Source: a bacterium (GTDB lineage Bacteria > Bacillota > Sulfobacillia > UBA995). From it: 53,041 nucleotides of DNA. The stretch is taken from contig JAVHLP010000013.1 in the NCBI GenBank assembly GCA_031082145.1, positions 1 through 53,041 on the forward strand, read 5' to 3'. Below the pieces are notes generated by a model. The model made no database searches. It was given only the letters and a program-made list of their open reading frames with translations, and was not told the origin of the DNA. Both the position numbers and the translations under genes were made by a program. This document shows, piece by piece, positions 32,784-41,465 of the stretch (position 1 is the stretch's first letter; each line of letters begins with the position of its first letter).

Positions 32784-32843
32784 CATCACCGCCTAGAATG
32801 GCCCCGGGAAGACGGAAGTCGCAATCCGGGCGCTGCCCTTTCT

Positions 32844-32874
32844 TGACAGCGACGGCGCGCCGCAGCGTATGTTA
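32844..32874 (+). promoter_or_regulatory. Promoter of the OmpR-type two-component operon
   Basis: A perfect TTGACA (32844-32849), a 19-base spacer and TATGTT (32869-32874), 43 bases before the regulator ATG. The spacer is long; a second possible -10 is TACACT slightly downstream. Confidence 0.5.
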
Positions 32875-32917
32875 CACTTGGGGGGACAGGCATTCTGAGG
32901 GGGGGCGGGACGGGACC

Positions 32918-33616
32918 ATGAAGCCCGGCGGCGTCAGCGTGCTGGTCGTGGATGACGAAGACCGCATGCGGGCCTTGCTCCGGATCCACCTCGAGCGGGA
33001 AGGCTTCCAGGTGGAGGAGGCGGCCGACGGCTCGGCGGCCTTGGCCGCTCTCGAGCAGACCGCGGCCAACCTGGTCCTCCTGGACCTCATGATGCCGGTC
33101 ATGGACGGTTGGGCCGCTTGCCGCGCCATCCGCGAGCGGTGGGACGTTCCTATCATCGTCCTCACCGCCCGGGCCGAGGAATACGACCGGGTACTCGGCT
33201 TGGAGCTCGGGGCGGACGACTACGTGGTCAAGCCCTTCAGTCCCCGCGAGCTGATGGCCCGGGTTCGGGCGGTACTGCGCCGAGTCCCGGGGAAGCGCCC
33301 GTCGCCGGCCGGAGGCGAGCAGCTCACCTTCCCCGGCCTGGAGATCGACCGGCCCCGGCGCTCGGTGACTGCCGGCACCCGCTCCGTCAGCCTCACTCCC
33401 AAGGAATTCGATCTCCTCTGGTATCTGGCGGTCAACGCGCGCCGGGTGCTCAGCCGCGAGCAGCTGCTGGAGAAGGTCTGGGGCTGGAGCTTCATGGGAG
33501 AGTCGCGAACGGTGGACAGTCACATCAAGAACCTGCGGCTCAAACTGTCCGACACCGAGGCGGCAGGCTACATCCATACCGTCTGGGGCATCGGCTACAA
33601 GTTCGAGGTGGTCTGA
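32918..33616 (+). CDS. OmpR/PhoB-type response regulator
   Basis: A 232-residue regulator: receiver domain (VLVVDDEDRMRALLRIHLER, phospho-acceptor Asp56 in VLLDLMMPVMDG, Lys in DDYVVKPFSPREL) and winged helix (LTPKEFDLLWYLAVNARRVL, VWGWSFMGESRTVDSHIKNL, ending IHTVWGIGYKFEVV). The ATG at 32918 follows a G-rich stretch; the longer frame to 32798 crosses the promoter. Three bases separate it from its sensor kinase gene. Confidence 0.95.
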   Translation: MKPGGVSVLVVDDEDRMRALLRIHLEREGFQVEEAADGSAALAALEQTAANLVLLDLMMPVMDGWAACRAIRERWDVPIIVLTARAEEYDRVLGLELGADDYVVKPFSPRELMARVRAVLRRVPGKRPSPAGGEQLTFPGLEIDRPRRSVTAGTRSVSLTPKEFDLLWYLAVNARRVLSREQLLEKVWGWSFMGESRTVDSHIKNLRLKLSDTEAAGYIHTVWGIGYKFEVV

Positions 33617-33619
33617 GGG

Positions 33620-35428
33620 TTGCGCCTCTCGGGTATAGGCTTCAAACTGTGGGCCGGCATGGTATGCCTGGTGCTGCTGGTCCTCTTGCTCCTGGGAACC
33701 CTCCTGTCCGGCCTGCTGGAGCGCTACTACGTGCGCGAGCGGGCGGAGACCCTGCGCCAGAACGCCCGCCAACTGGCCGAGCTGGTGGCCACGGTAGGCC
33801 CCGACTCCCGCTCGGCCCTCTTACAGGAGTCACTGAACGCTGCTGCGGTCTTGTTGAACTCCACCGTGGCGGTGATCGACGCCGGCGGCGTGCTGCGGTC
33901 GAGTAGCGGCCCGGTGATCGGGTCGGCGGGCTGGGGCACCCATGTGCGCCGGAGCCTTCTCGCCACCAGGCTAGGCGTTGCCTTCCCCGCCGGTGAAGTC
34001 CGGGAGGTGCTGGAAGGGCACCCGGTACGCCGCTGGACCTTCCATCCCCAGTTCAACGCCCACATGCTGTATGTCGGCATGCCGGTGATCCGGGAGGGCC
34101 ACGTTATCGGGGCCGTTCTCCTCTACACGCCGCTGCAGCCCATCCGCGAAGCGGTAGCCGCCGCCCGGCGGCTGGTAGCCGCCTCCGCCGGCGGTGCCGT
34201 TGTGCTGGCCAGCGTTCTCGCCCTGCTCCTCTCCCGCCAGTTCTCGGGGCCGCTGGGCGAGATGGAGCGCGTGGCGCGGGCCATGGCCCGGGGTGATTTC
34301 GCCCGGCGGCTGCCGCCCGGGGATCGGGACGAGTTCGGAACTCTGGCCCGCACCCTCAATTACCTGGCCGATGAACTCTCCGCCCGCATGGGCGAGCTCT
34401 CGGCCCAACGGGACCAGTTGGCGAACATCCTCTCCAGCCTCTCCGAGGCCGTGCTGACGGTGGACGCGGAAGGCCGGGTGATCAACGCCAACCAGCGGGT
34501 CGAGCAGGCCCTGGGCTGGATCCCGGCTAACTTGGCCCGGATGCCCCGGCCGCTAGCCGAGCTCTATCGGTCCGCCCTGGCCGGCCAGCCGGCGGGCCCG
34601 GAGGAGGTCACCCTGGGCGATCGGTACTACCTGGTACAGGCCGCCCCCATCGGCGAGAGCCCGCAAGGGGCGGCCGGGGCGGTGGCCGTCCTCCGCGACG
34701 TGACCCCCGCCCGCGAGCAGGAGGCGATGCGGCGGGAGTTCCTGGCCAACGTATCCCACGAACTGGCCACTCCCCTTACCTACCTGCAAGGTTTTGGCGA
34801 GGCCTTGCTCGACGAGCTGGCGCAGGCCGGATTGGAGGCAAGCCCGGCCGGTCAGCACGGGCGAGTGCTGGTGGAGGAGACCGAGCGGCTGAGGCGGCTG
34901 GTGCGAGATCTCCTGGACCTGGCCCGGCTCGAGGAAGGAGCGGGGCGGCTGGAGTTGGGGCCGGTTCCGCTTGAGCCGTTGCTCCGGCGGGTGGCTGCAG
35001 TCGTCCGCCCGGTAGCCGCCGAGCGGGGGGTTCAGCTGGAAGTGGACGCCCGCCCCACCCCGCCGGCCCTGGCCGATGTCGACCGGATCGAACAGGTCCT
35101 TCGCAACCTCATGGACAACGCCTTGCGTCACACTCCCGCCGGTGGGCGAATCACGCTGTTCCTGGGCACCCGGGGCGGCATGCTCGAGGCGGGGGTTCGC
35201 GATACGGGCAGCGGCGTGCCCGCCGCCGAACGGGAACGCATATGGGACCGTTTCTACAAGGTGGACAAGGCGCGCACCCGCGGCGAGGCGGGAACCGGTC
35301 TGGGCCTGGCCATAGTCAAGCGGATCGTGGAGGCCCACGGCGGCACCGTGGCCGTGGAGAGCGAGCAGGGAGCCGGCAGCGCCTTCTCCTTCACCCTGTT
35401 CCCCGCCACCCCCGGCGACCCGGCCTGA
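33620..35428 (+). CDS. Membrane sensor histidine kinase with HAMP and PAS domains
   Basis: A 602-residue kinase. Two membrane segments (about 8-31 and 184-206) flank an extracytoplasmic domain of 150 residues; HAMP follows (LSRQFSGPLGEMERVARAMA), then a PAS-like domain (LSEAVLTVDAEGRVINANQR), HisKA with His380 in NVSHELATPLTYLQGF, and HATPase_c (NLMDNALRHTPAGG, VRDTGSGVP, GTGLGLAIVKRIVEAHGG). The architecture is that of WalK/PhoR/ResE-type sensors. TTG start at 33620 after GAGGTGGTCTGAGGG. It pairs with the OmpR-type regulator just upstream. The signal is unknown. Confidence 0.95.
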   Translation: MRLSGIGFKLWAGMVCLVLLVLLLLGTLLSGLLERYYVRERAETLRQNARQLAELVATVGPDSRSALLQESLNAAAVLLNSTVAVIDAGGVLRSSSGPVIGSAGWGTHVRRSLLATRLGVAFPAGEVREVLEGHPVRRWTFHPQFNAHMLYVGMPVIREGHVIGAVLLYTPLQPIREAVAAARRLVAASAGGAVVLASVLALLLSRQFSGPLGEMERVARAMARGDFARRLPPGDRDEFGTLARTLNYLADELSARMGELSAQRDQLANILSSLSEAVLTVDAEGRVINANQRVEQALGWIPANLARMPRPLAELYRSALAGQPAGPEEVTLGDRYYLVQAAPIGESPQGAAGAVAVLRDVTPAREQEAMRREFLANVSHELATPLTYLQGFGEALLDELAQAGLEASPAGQHGRVLVEETERLRRLVRDLLDLARLEEGAGRLELGPVPLEPLLRRVAAVVRPVAAERGVQLEVDARPTPPALADVDRIEQVLRNLMDNALRHTPAGGRITLFLGTRGGMLEAGVRDTGSGVPAAERERIWDRFYKVDKARTRGEAGTGLGLAIVKRIVEAHGGTVAVESEQGAGSAFSFTLFPATPGDPA

Positions 35429-35441
35429 TCCGGCACGTTTC

Positions 35442-37553
35442 CTAGGCCCGTGGCCGGCGCTCGGGGAAGTCGCGGCGAAACTGCTCCCAGTTCATCAGCA
35501 GTTCGCGGGGGCGGGCGCCATCGGGAGGACCGACAATGCCTTTTTCCTCCATGGCGTCTATGAGGCGCGCGGCCCGCGTGTAGCCCACCCGGAGCTTGCG
35601 CTGCACCATGGATATGGAGGCCTGCCGGGTCTCCATGACTACCCGGACCGCGTCGGGGAACAGCTCGTCCTCCTCCTCCGATCCGGCCCCCGCTTCCAGC
35701 ACCGCCTCGGTGAGAAACCCGTTCCGGTACTGGGGGCAGGCCTGTCCCTTGACGAAGGCGGCGATCTCCTCCACCTCGGCGTCGGCGATGAAGGCACCCT
35801 GGCCGCGGACGACCTTGGCCGCCCCCACCGGATGATAGAGCATGTCGCCCTGCCCGATCAGGCGCTCGGCCCCGGGCGCGTCCAGGATGGTTCGCGAGTC
35901 GACCTGCGAGGAGACGGCGAAGGCGATGCGGGAGGGGATATTGGCCTTGATCACCCCGGTGATGACGTCCACCGAAGGTCGCTGGGTGGCGACCACCAGG
36001 TGGATGCCGGCGGCCCGGGCCATCTGGGCCAGCCGCCAGATGGCGTCCTCCACTTCCGCCGGGGCGATCTTCATGAGGTCGGCCAACTCGTCGATCACTA
36101 TCAACACGTAGGGCAGCGCCGAGCCTTCGGCCTGGCCGGACGGCCACAGGGCATTGTAGCGGCCAATGTCCCGCACGCCGGCGGCGGCGAAGAGTTCGTA
36201 ACGGTTCTCCATCTCGCGGACCAGCCAGCGGAGGGCGCCCGCGGACTGCTTGGGATCGGTGATCACCGGCGCCAGGAGGTGTGGGATTCCGTCATAGACA
36301 CTGAGTTCGACCACCTTGGGGTCGATCAGGACGAACTTGACCTGGTCCGGCCGGTAGTTCAGCAGTATGCTGCTGATGATGGCGTTCAGGCAGACGCTCT
36401 TGCCGGAACCGGTTGTGCCGGCCACCAGCAGGTGCAGAAGGCGATCCAGGTTGGCGATGAGGGGCCGCCCGGCGATGTCCTTGCCGAGGGCCACCGTCAG
36501 CCCTGGTGGCGCGCTCTTGAACTCGGGGCTCTCCAGGACGTCTCGCAGATGGACCGGTGACACCTCGCTGTTGGGCACCTCGACGCCGATCACCCCCTTG
36601 CCGGCGATGGGAGCGATGCGTACGTCCTGAGCCGCCAGGGCCAGGGCCAGGTCATCGGCCAGCCCGATCACCCGGGAGACCTTGACCCCGGGAGCTGGCT
36701 GAACCTCGAATCGGGTCACCACCGGGCCCTGTTGCGCCTCCAGCACCCGGGCCCGCACGCCGAAACTAGCCATGGTCTCCTCGATCAGCCGGCGCTTCTC
36801 CTCGGTGTCCGGGCGTTGGCGCCCCGTGCTGCGGGGAGTCCCCCGGGCCAGCAGGGACAGCGGTGGAAGCTGGTAGGCCGGGGGCTCCGGGCTCTCGCGG
36901 CCAGTGGGCGGCGCCGGCGGGGGGCGGGACGGGGTATCCGAGCGGGGAAGCTCCAGCGGCGCCAGTTCTCGGCCGACAGCCACAGCTTCCTCTTCCACCA
37001 CCTCGAAGAAGAAGTCACGCAGGCCCGCCGCCAACGCCCGGCCGCCCCGGATGAGCAGCCGGATCAGGCCCCCACCCAACCGCAGCAGCGGCGCCTCGGT
37101 CACCAGCACCAACCCGGCCAGGACCAGGGCCCCCAGCACAACGCCTCGCCCGACGGGCCCGAAAGCCCTGACCAGCACCCAGCCCACGGAAGCACCGGTC
37201 AGCCCTCCGCCCAGACCGGCGGCGGCCCTGGTGAACGCCTCCGCCGGCGGGTAGGGCAGGTGCAGCAAGGCCAGGAAAACGAGCAAGAGCATCCCCACTC
37301 CCCAGGTGCGCCGGTAGCGGAGCGGGTTGCTGCGGGTGACCAGGGCAAAGACGCCGAGCGCGCACAGGGTCAGGGGAACGGCACCGGCCCCTTCCCCGGC
37401 CAGCCGGTCCAGACCCTGGGCCAGTACCCGGCTGGCGGCACCCGAGTTGGGGAAGAGCAGTGAGAACACGCCCAGTGCGCCGCCTGCGCAGAGGGCGATG
37501 CCGCCCAGATCGTAGGACAGCTCATCTTGTGGCCTGCGGACGGGCTTGGCCAT
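35442..37553 (-). CDS. ftsK: FtsK/SpoIIIE DNA translocase
   Basis: A 703-residue DNA pump. Four N-terminal membrane segments (for example GIALCAGGALGVFSLLFPNS and GVMLLLVFLALLHLP-type stretches), a Pro-rich linker, and the alpha/beta motor with Walker A GTTGSGKSV, then IDPKVVELSVYDGIPHLLAP and RPSVDVITGVIKANIPSRIA. The C-terminal gamma winged-helix domain (ASISMVQRKLRVGYTRAARL) reads polar DNA sequences. It moves chromosome ends at septation or sporulation. In related genomes tepA-ylzJ-ftsK are contiguous; here ylzJ is about 4.9 kb upstream. Confidence 0.96.
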   Translation of the reverse strand: MAKPVRRPQDELSYDLGGIALCAGGALGVFSLLFPNSGAASRVLAQGLDRLAGEGAGAVPLTLCALGVFALVTRSNPLRYRRTWGVGMLLLVFLALLHLPYPPAEAFTRAAAGLGGGLTGASVGWVLVRAFGPVGRGVVLGALVLAGLVLVTEAPLLRLGGGLIRLLIRGGRALAAGLRDFFFEVVEEEAVAVGRELAPLELPRSDTPSRPPPAPPTGRESPEPPAYQLPPLSLLARGTPRSTGRQRPDTEEKRRLIEETMASFGVRARVLEAQQGPVVTRFEVQPAPGVKVSRVIGLADDLALALAAQDVRIAPIAGKGVIGVEVPNSEVSPVHLRDVLESPEFKSAPPGLTVALGKDIAGRPLIANLDRLLHLLVAGTTGSGKSVCLNAIISSILLNYRPDQVKFVLIDPKVVELSVYDGIPHLLAPVITDPKQSAGALRWLVREMENRYELFAAAGVRDIGRYNALWPSGQAEGSALPYVLIVIDELADLMKIAPAEVEDAIWRLAQMARAAGIHLVVATQRPSVDVITGVIKANIPSRIAFAVSSQVDSRTILDAPGAERLIGQGDMLYHPVGAAKVVRGQGAFIADAEVEEIAAFVKGQACPQYRNGFLTEAVLEAGAGSEEEDELFPDAVRVVMETRQASISMVQRKLRVGYTRAARLIDAMEEKGIVGPPDGARPRELLMNWEQFRRDFPERRPRA

Positions 37554-37640
37554 CGCCGGACCTCCCCGGGCCTACTTCTACGCGCTGCAGGCGACTCCTC
37601 CGCCTCCTCAGCGGCTTGCCCGGTCAGCACCGCTCCCCGC

Positions 37641-38204
37641 CTAGGCTCGGCCGGCAGGGTGAAGCTTGACCGCCGTGCCGTAAGCCACCAGCTCAGCGGC
37701 GGTGCCGACGACGGAGGCGGTTATGTAGCGGGCATTGACGATGGCGTCGGCCCCTAGCTCCTCCGCCTCGGCTATCATGCGGGCGGTGGCTATGTCCCGG
37801 GCCCGCCCCATCATCTCCGTGTACTCAACCAGTTCGCCGCCAAGTACCATCCGCATCAGTGCCGATATGTCCCTGGCAAGTGAGATGGCGAAGACGGTGT
37901 GCCCGCGGACCAACCCGCAGCTCTCAGCGATCTCGCGCCCGGGCACGAGCGCCGCACTCTGGACCAGCAGCCGGGGCCCGGGTTCACCCGGCGGTGGCTC
38001 GCGGCCGGGGATCACCATTTGGCGCTGCTCGGCGGCTGCGGTCAGCAGGACCACCAGGACGCCGCCCATCACGGAGTACACGGCCGTCTTCAGCCACCAG
38101 GGGGTGACGGGGTCGTGATGGATGAACCAGGGCATCCCCGCGAAGACCACTACGAACAGACCGAGAGCGAAGACCAAACCTCCGAGAAGACGAAGCGTTC
38201 TCAC
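37641..38204 (-). CDS. YbjQ-domain (heavy-metal-binding-like) membrane protein
   Basis: A 187-residue protein with two N-terminal membrane segments (LLGGLVFALGLFVVVFAGMP and VYSVMGGVLVVLLTAAAEQ) and a C-terminal YbjQ/UPF0145-type domain (LVRGHTVFAISLARDISALM, ATARMIAEAEELGADAIVNA). The GTG at 38204 is chosen because GAGGGGAGGGACGATCG precedes it. YbjQ domains form pentameric rings; a metal-binding role has been proposed but not established. It lies between uppP and ftsK on the same strand. Confidence 0.82.
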   Translation of the reverse strand: MRTLRLLGGLVFALGLFVVVFAGMPWFIHHDPVTPWWLKTAVYSVMGGVLVVLLTAAAEQRQMVIPGREPPPGEPGPRLLVQSAALVPGREIAESCGLVRGHTVFAISLARDISALMRMVLGGELVEYTEMMGRARDIATARMIAEAEELGADAIVNARYITASVVGTAAELVAYGTAVKLHPAGRA

Positions 38205-38296
38205 CGATCGTCCCTCCCCTCGGCGCCTCCCTTCGTGGCCCATCCGACGACTTCCTCCAACCGCTTTCGGTCCGCTCAGGCGGCTCGGGGCGGCAG

Positions 38297-39163
38297 TCAG
38301 CGGCCTTGCACAGCGAGCCAGAGCAGGGCAGTTCCGCCCACCATCCAGCAGTAATAGGCGAACAGGGCGATGCGGCCGCGCCTGACCACACTCAGTAGCA
38401 GCGATATGGCGAGGATGCCGGTCACCGCCGCCGCCCCCACCGCCGGCAGCAGGGCGGGCCAGGCCGGCCAGGGTTCCTCCATTCCCCGGAGTTGCCCCAG
38501 CTCGAGCAGGCCGGCGCCCAGAATGGCGGGGACCGAGAGCAGGAATGAGAAGCGGGCCGCGGTCTCCCGCTCCATGCCCCGGAAGAGCCCGGCGGCGATG
38601 GTGCTGCCGGAGCGGGAGATCCCGGGGATGATGGCGATCGCCTGGGCGACTCCGACCACGGCCGCGTCGGCCCAGCCGATCCCCCAGAGCGGCTTACGGC
38701 CGTCGCCGGCCCTGCCCGCCGCCCTCAGCAATACCCCGGTGGCAAGCAGCATGCCCGCCGCCACCGCCGGCCGTTCGAAGGTCGCCCGGAGCCAGGGCTC
38801 AGCCAGCCAAGCTAGCCCGGCCGTCACCGCCGAGGCAACGACCAGCGCCCCCAAGAGCCGGGCGCCTGGCTCTTCGGTCAGGGCCTGTCCCGGCGGGACT
38901 CCGCTCGCCATCCGGGCAATGGCCAGCCATCCCCCGGCCAGCAGCCGGCCCAGGTCGCGGGCGAACACCACCACCACCGCGGCCAGAGTCCCGAGGTGTA
39001 GAGCGACTTCCAGGACCAGCCCGGGAGGGCGAAAGCCCAGCAGGTGCTGTCCCAGCACCAAGTGACCGGAACTGGAGACCGGCAGGAACTCGGTGAGCCC
39101 CTGCAGCACTCCGAGGATTACCGCCTTCCAGGTGTCCAGCAGGTCCGCCTCCCCTCCTCGCAT
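38297..39163 (-). CDS. uppP: Undecaprenyl-diphosphatase (BacA/UppP)
   Basis: A 288-residue membrane phosphatase that recycles undecaprenyl diphosphate, the lipid carrier of peptidoglycan, and gives bacitracin resistance. Both hallmark motifs are present: VLQGLTEFLPVSSSGHLVLG (Glu-rich first motif) and PGISRSGSTIAAGLFRG (second). About eight membrane segments. The ATG at 39163 has no clear ribosome-binding site; GGAGG lies inside the frame, so a CTG or later start (LDTWKAVILG) is possible. Confidence 0.96.
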   Translation of the reverse strand: MRGGEADLLDTWKAVILGVLQGLTEFLPVSSSGHLVLGQHLLGFRPPGLVLEVALHLGTLAAVVVVFARDLGRLLAGGWLAIARMASGVPPGQALTEEPGARLLGALVVASAVTAGLAWLAEPWLRATFERPAVAAGMLLATGVLLRAAGRAGDGRKPLWGIGWADAAVVGVAQAIAIIPGISRSGSTIAAGLFRGMERETAARFSFLLSVPAILGAGLLELGQLRGMEEPWPAWPALLPAVGAAAVTGILAISLLLSVVRRGRIALFAYYCWMVGGTALLWLAVQGR

Positions 39164-39213
39164 GGCCGCTCACCCAAGCCGGCGGCCGGAGTCCAGCCCT
39201 CTTACCCCCGCTG

Positions 39214-39243
39214 AGTGTACCATATGCTGGGGCAGCGCATCAA
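39214..39243 (-). promoter_or_regulatory. uppP promoter
   Basis: Minus strand: TTGATG (39238-39243), an 18-base spacer and TACACT (39214-39219), about 50 bases before the uppP ATG. Confidence 0.5.
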
Positions 39244-39338
39244 ACGCAAGACCAGACGCTGGCAGGATTTGACCGGCGTTGTGGCAAACGTTCTTACGGC
39301 GACCGCAGCCCACGAGAATCGGGAGAGGAGATGCCGCC

Positions 39339-40457
39339 GTGGCCACCTCGGATCGGCTCGTGCTGGAAGGTGTGCCCCGCGTGAGCTTCGGCCCGGGCGG
39401 GGCCACCTGCCCGGAGAACATCCCTTTCCCCTCGGTGATGCGCGCACTCATGCAGTATTTCGGCGAAGGCGATCTCGGGTGCCGTTCCAGCCACGCCCTG
39501 CCCCCCGGCTGCAAGGTTCCTTGCAGCTACTCTTTTTTCATCGGCGTCTCGGGTGTCGCCGCCTTCCTGTCCTGGAAGCCCGGTTGGGCCAGCGATAACG
39601 TGGAGATCAGCTACATGTCCGATGACCCGGCGGCTCCGTTTGACCGTGCCCTGCGGGCCACCGGCTATGAGTACCAGCACCTGGGCACGGACCTGGACGA
39701 GACGTCCGTTCGCAAGCGGATCAGGGAGAGCATCCAGGGCGGCCGACCGGTTCTCGCTTTCGGCCCCGTGGGGCCGCCGGAGTCGGCCATCATCACCGGT
39801 TACGATGAGGGAGGGGACGTCCTTATCGGCTGGAGCTTCTTCCAGGACATGCCCGACTTCAACGCGGGTGTCGAATTCGAGCCCTCGGGTCAATTCCGCA
39901 AGCGGGACTGGCATGCCTACCCGCCCGGCTTCTACTGCATCATCCTGGGCAAGAGAAAGCGGCGGCCCCCGCTATCGGAGACCTTCCGGCAAGCCCTGGA
40001 GTGGATGCGGGAGGTGGCTAACACCCCACTCACCTGCGGCGATCGCCACAACGGGCTTGCCGCCTACGACGCCTGGGCAGAGCACTTACTGCGAGACGAT
40101 GACTTCAAGGCCGGCGACGAAGCCATCCGGCAGTCTTACTCCTCCCACGACCAGGCGGTCGGCATGGTGGCCGAGGCACGCTGGTACGGGTCGCAGTTTC
40201 TCATTCAGGCCAGCGATCCCGACGTCCTCCCCTACCGCATGGCCGAGGATCTTCTTCACGCAGCGGCCTGCTATGCCGCCGAACACGACCTGATGTGGCG
40301 GCTGTGGGATCTGGCCGGAGGCAACGGGAACCCGCAGGCTCATCTCCGTCTAGCCGATCCCGAAGTACGCCGCCAGATGGCCGAGGTCATCCGGCAGGCG
40401 CGAGAGAAGGACGCCCAGGCCGCGGAACACATCGCGCGGGCGCTGGCAAAGGGCTGA
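39339..40457 (+). CDS. BtrH/C39-like protein with a helical tail, function unknown
   Basis: A 372-residue protein. About residues 1-220 resemble the BtrH-N/papain-like fold: RVSFGPGGATCPENIPFPSV, PCSYSFFIGVSGVAAFLSW, PFDRALRATGYEYQHLGTDL and GRPVLAFGPVGPPESAIITG, where the buried cysteine and later His/Asp-type positions of C39-like folds would lie. The last 130 residues are helical with Cys/His residues (TPLTCGDRHNGLAAYDAWAE). The assignment is by pattern, not by motif proof. GTG at 39339 follows GAGAGGAGATGCCGCC. It starts a plus-strand group with a small membrane protein, five bases downstream. Confidence 0.55.
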   Translation: MATSDRLVLEGVPRVSFGPGGATCPENIPFPSVMRALMQYFGEGDLGCRSSHALPPGCKVPCSYSFFIGVSGVAAFLSWKPGWASDNVEISYMSDDPAAPFDRALRATGYEYQHLGTDLDETSVRKRIRESIQGGRPVLAFGPVGPPESAIITGYDEGGDVLIGWSFFQDMPDFNAGVEFEPSGQFRKRDWHAYPPGFYCIILGKRKRRPPLSETFRQALEWMREVANTPLTCGDRHNGLAAYDAWAEHLLRDDDFKAGDEAIRQSYSSHDQAVGMVAEARWYGSQFLIQASDPDVLPYRMAEDLLHAAACYAAEHDLMWRLWDLAGGNGNPQAHLRLADPEVRRQMAEVIRQAREKDAQAAEHIARALAKG

Positions 40458-40462
40458 GTAGC

Positions 40463-40828
40463 GTGACTGAGTTGGAGACCCGGGTATCCGGCGGCAAGCC
40501 GGGCCCTCCAGGGAAGAGCTTCGGACCCAGGACCCTTGCCGGCCGGTTGGCTCTCGCCGCCGCCGGGGTGGCCCTGGCGTCCTGGGTCGTGCTGCCGCTC
40601 ATCACCGTCACTTACCGTCACACCTACCCGATCACCGACACCTGGATCATGCCCGTCATCGGAGTCGTTCTGCTCGACGTCGCCACCGTGCTTAACCTGC
40701 TGTGCGTGTGGCGCTGGGGCGAGCGTTCACGCCTGAACGTCATCACCACGGTCCTGCTGGTCCCAACAGCCCTCCTGTTCACCCTCATCGTGATCGGGGA
40801 GGTCCTGGGCGGGGCCCAGTGCGGATAA
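40463..40828 (+). CDS. Small membrane protein, function unknown
   Basis: A 121-residue protein with about three membrane segments (LALAAAGVALASWVVLPLIT, IMPVIGVVLLDVATVLNLLC and VITTVLLVPTALLFTLIVIG). The GTG lies five bases after the BtrH/C39-like gene, so the two are likely co-translated. I do not recognise the family. It is in no other copy in the window. Confidence 0.65.
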   Translation: MTELETRVSGGKPGPPGKSFGPRTLAGRLALAAAGVALASWVVLPLITVTYRHTYPITDTWIMPVIGVVLLDVATVLNLLCVWRWGERSRLNVITTVLLVPTALLFTLIVIGEVLGGAQCG

Positions 40829-40880
40829 GGGCCGGCCTTTCCGAGCCGGGAGCAGCGACCGACTTCTGAGGAGGCGTGCC

Positions 40881-41465
40881 ATGCCTGATGACTCCTTGAC
40901 TTACCCCGAGACCATCCCTCCCCGTCTCCGGTACCGGTTCTGCCCCCTCTGCCGCACCGCCCTGTCCCGGAAGATCCTGGCGGAGGACGGCATCGCCCGC
41001 GTGTGCTGCTCGGGCTGCGGGTGGGTGCACTATCCCGGCAACTCGCTGGGAGTCGGCATCGTCATCCGGGTCGGGGACGGACTCGTGGCCCTCTTACCGC
41101 CGGGCGAGCCGACGGAGGCCCCGGCGGCCTTGCCGGGAGGCCACGTCGAGTGCGGGGAGTCCCCCGAGGCGGCAGCCGTCCGCGAAGCGCGGGAGGAGAC
41201 CGGGCTCGATGTCGAGGTCATCCGGTGCCTGGGATGGTACTATGAGAGCCGGGCCGACTACCCAGGCCCCATGGCTACCTTCATGTTCGAGACGAGGGCC
41301 AAAGGCGGCGTACTCAAGGGTGGACAGGAGGGCACGGTCCGGGTCTATCCCCTTGACCGCTTTCCCGCCATCTCCCCCCGCCGCGGCGGAAGCAGGCGAA
41401 CCATGCGGGCATTCCTGGAGAGTCTGGAGCCCCGGGCTTTCCGGATGGAGGAGGTAGAAGGGTGA
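40881..41465 (+). CDS. Nudix hydrolase with N-terminal zinc ribbon
   Basis: A 194-residue protein. The N-terminal Cys pairs CPLC and CSGC form a zinc ribbon, and the Nudix box is GGHVECGESPEAAAVREA followed by REETGL, matching G-x5-E-x7-R-E-U-x-E-E-x-G-U. Nudix enzymes cleave nucleoside diphosphates linked to another moiety; zinc-ribbon forms include NADH pyrophosphatase-like proteins. ATG at 40881 after GGAGGCGTGCC. Overlaps the hydrolase gene by four bases. Confidence 0.93.
   Translation: MPDDSLTYPETIPPRLRYRFCPLCRTALSRKILAEDGIARVCCSGCGWVHYPGNSLGVGIVIRVGDGLVALLPPGEPTEAPAALPGGHVECGESPEAAAVREAREETGLDVEVIRCLGWYYESRADYPGPMATFMFETRAKGGVLKGGQEGTVRVYPLDRFPAISPRRGGSRRTMRAFLESLEPRAFRMEEVEG

Noticed and set aside
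37015-37463. Small plus- and minus-strand frames opposite ftsK
   Set aside because: They are frame shadows of the ftsK linker and membrane region, rich in Arg, Pro and Ala.
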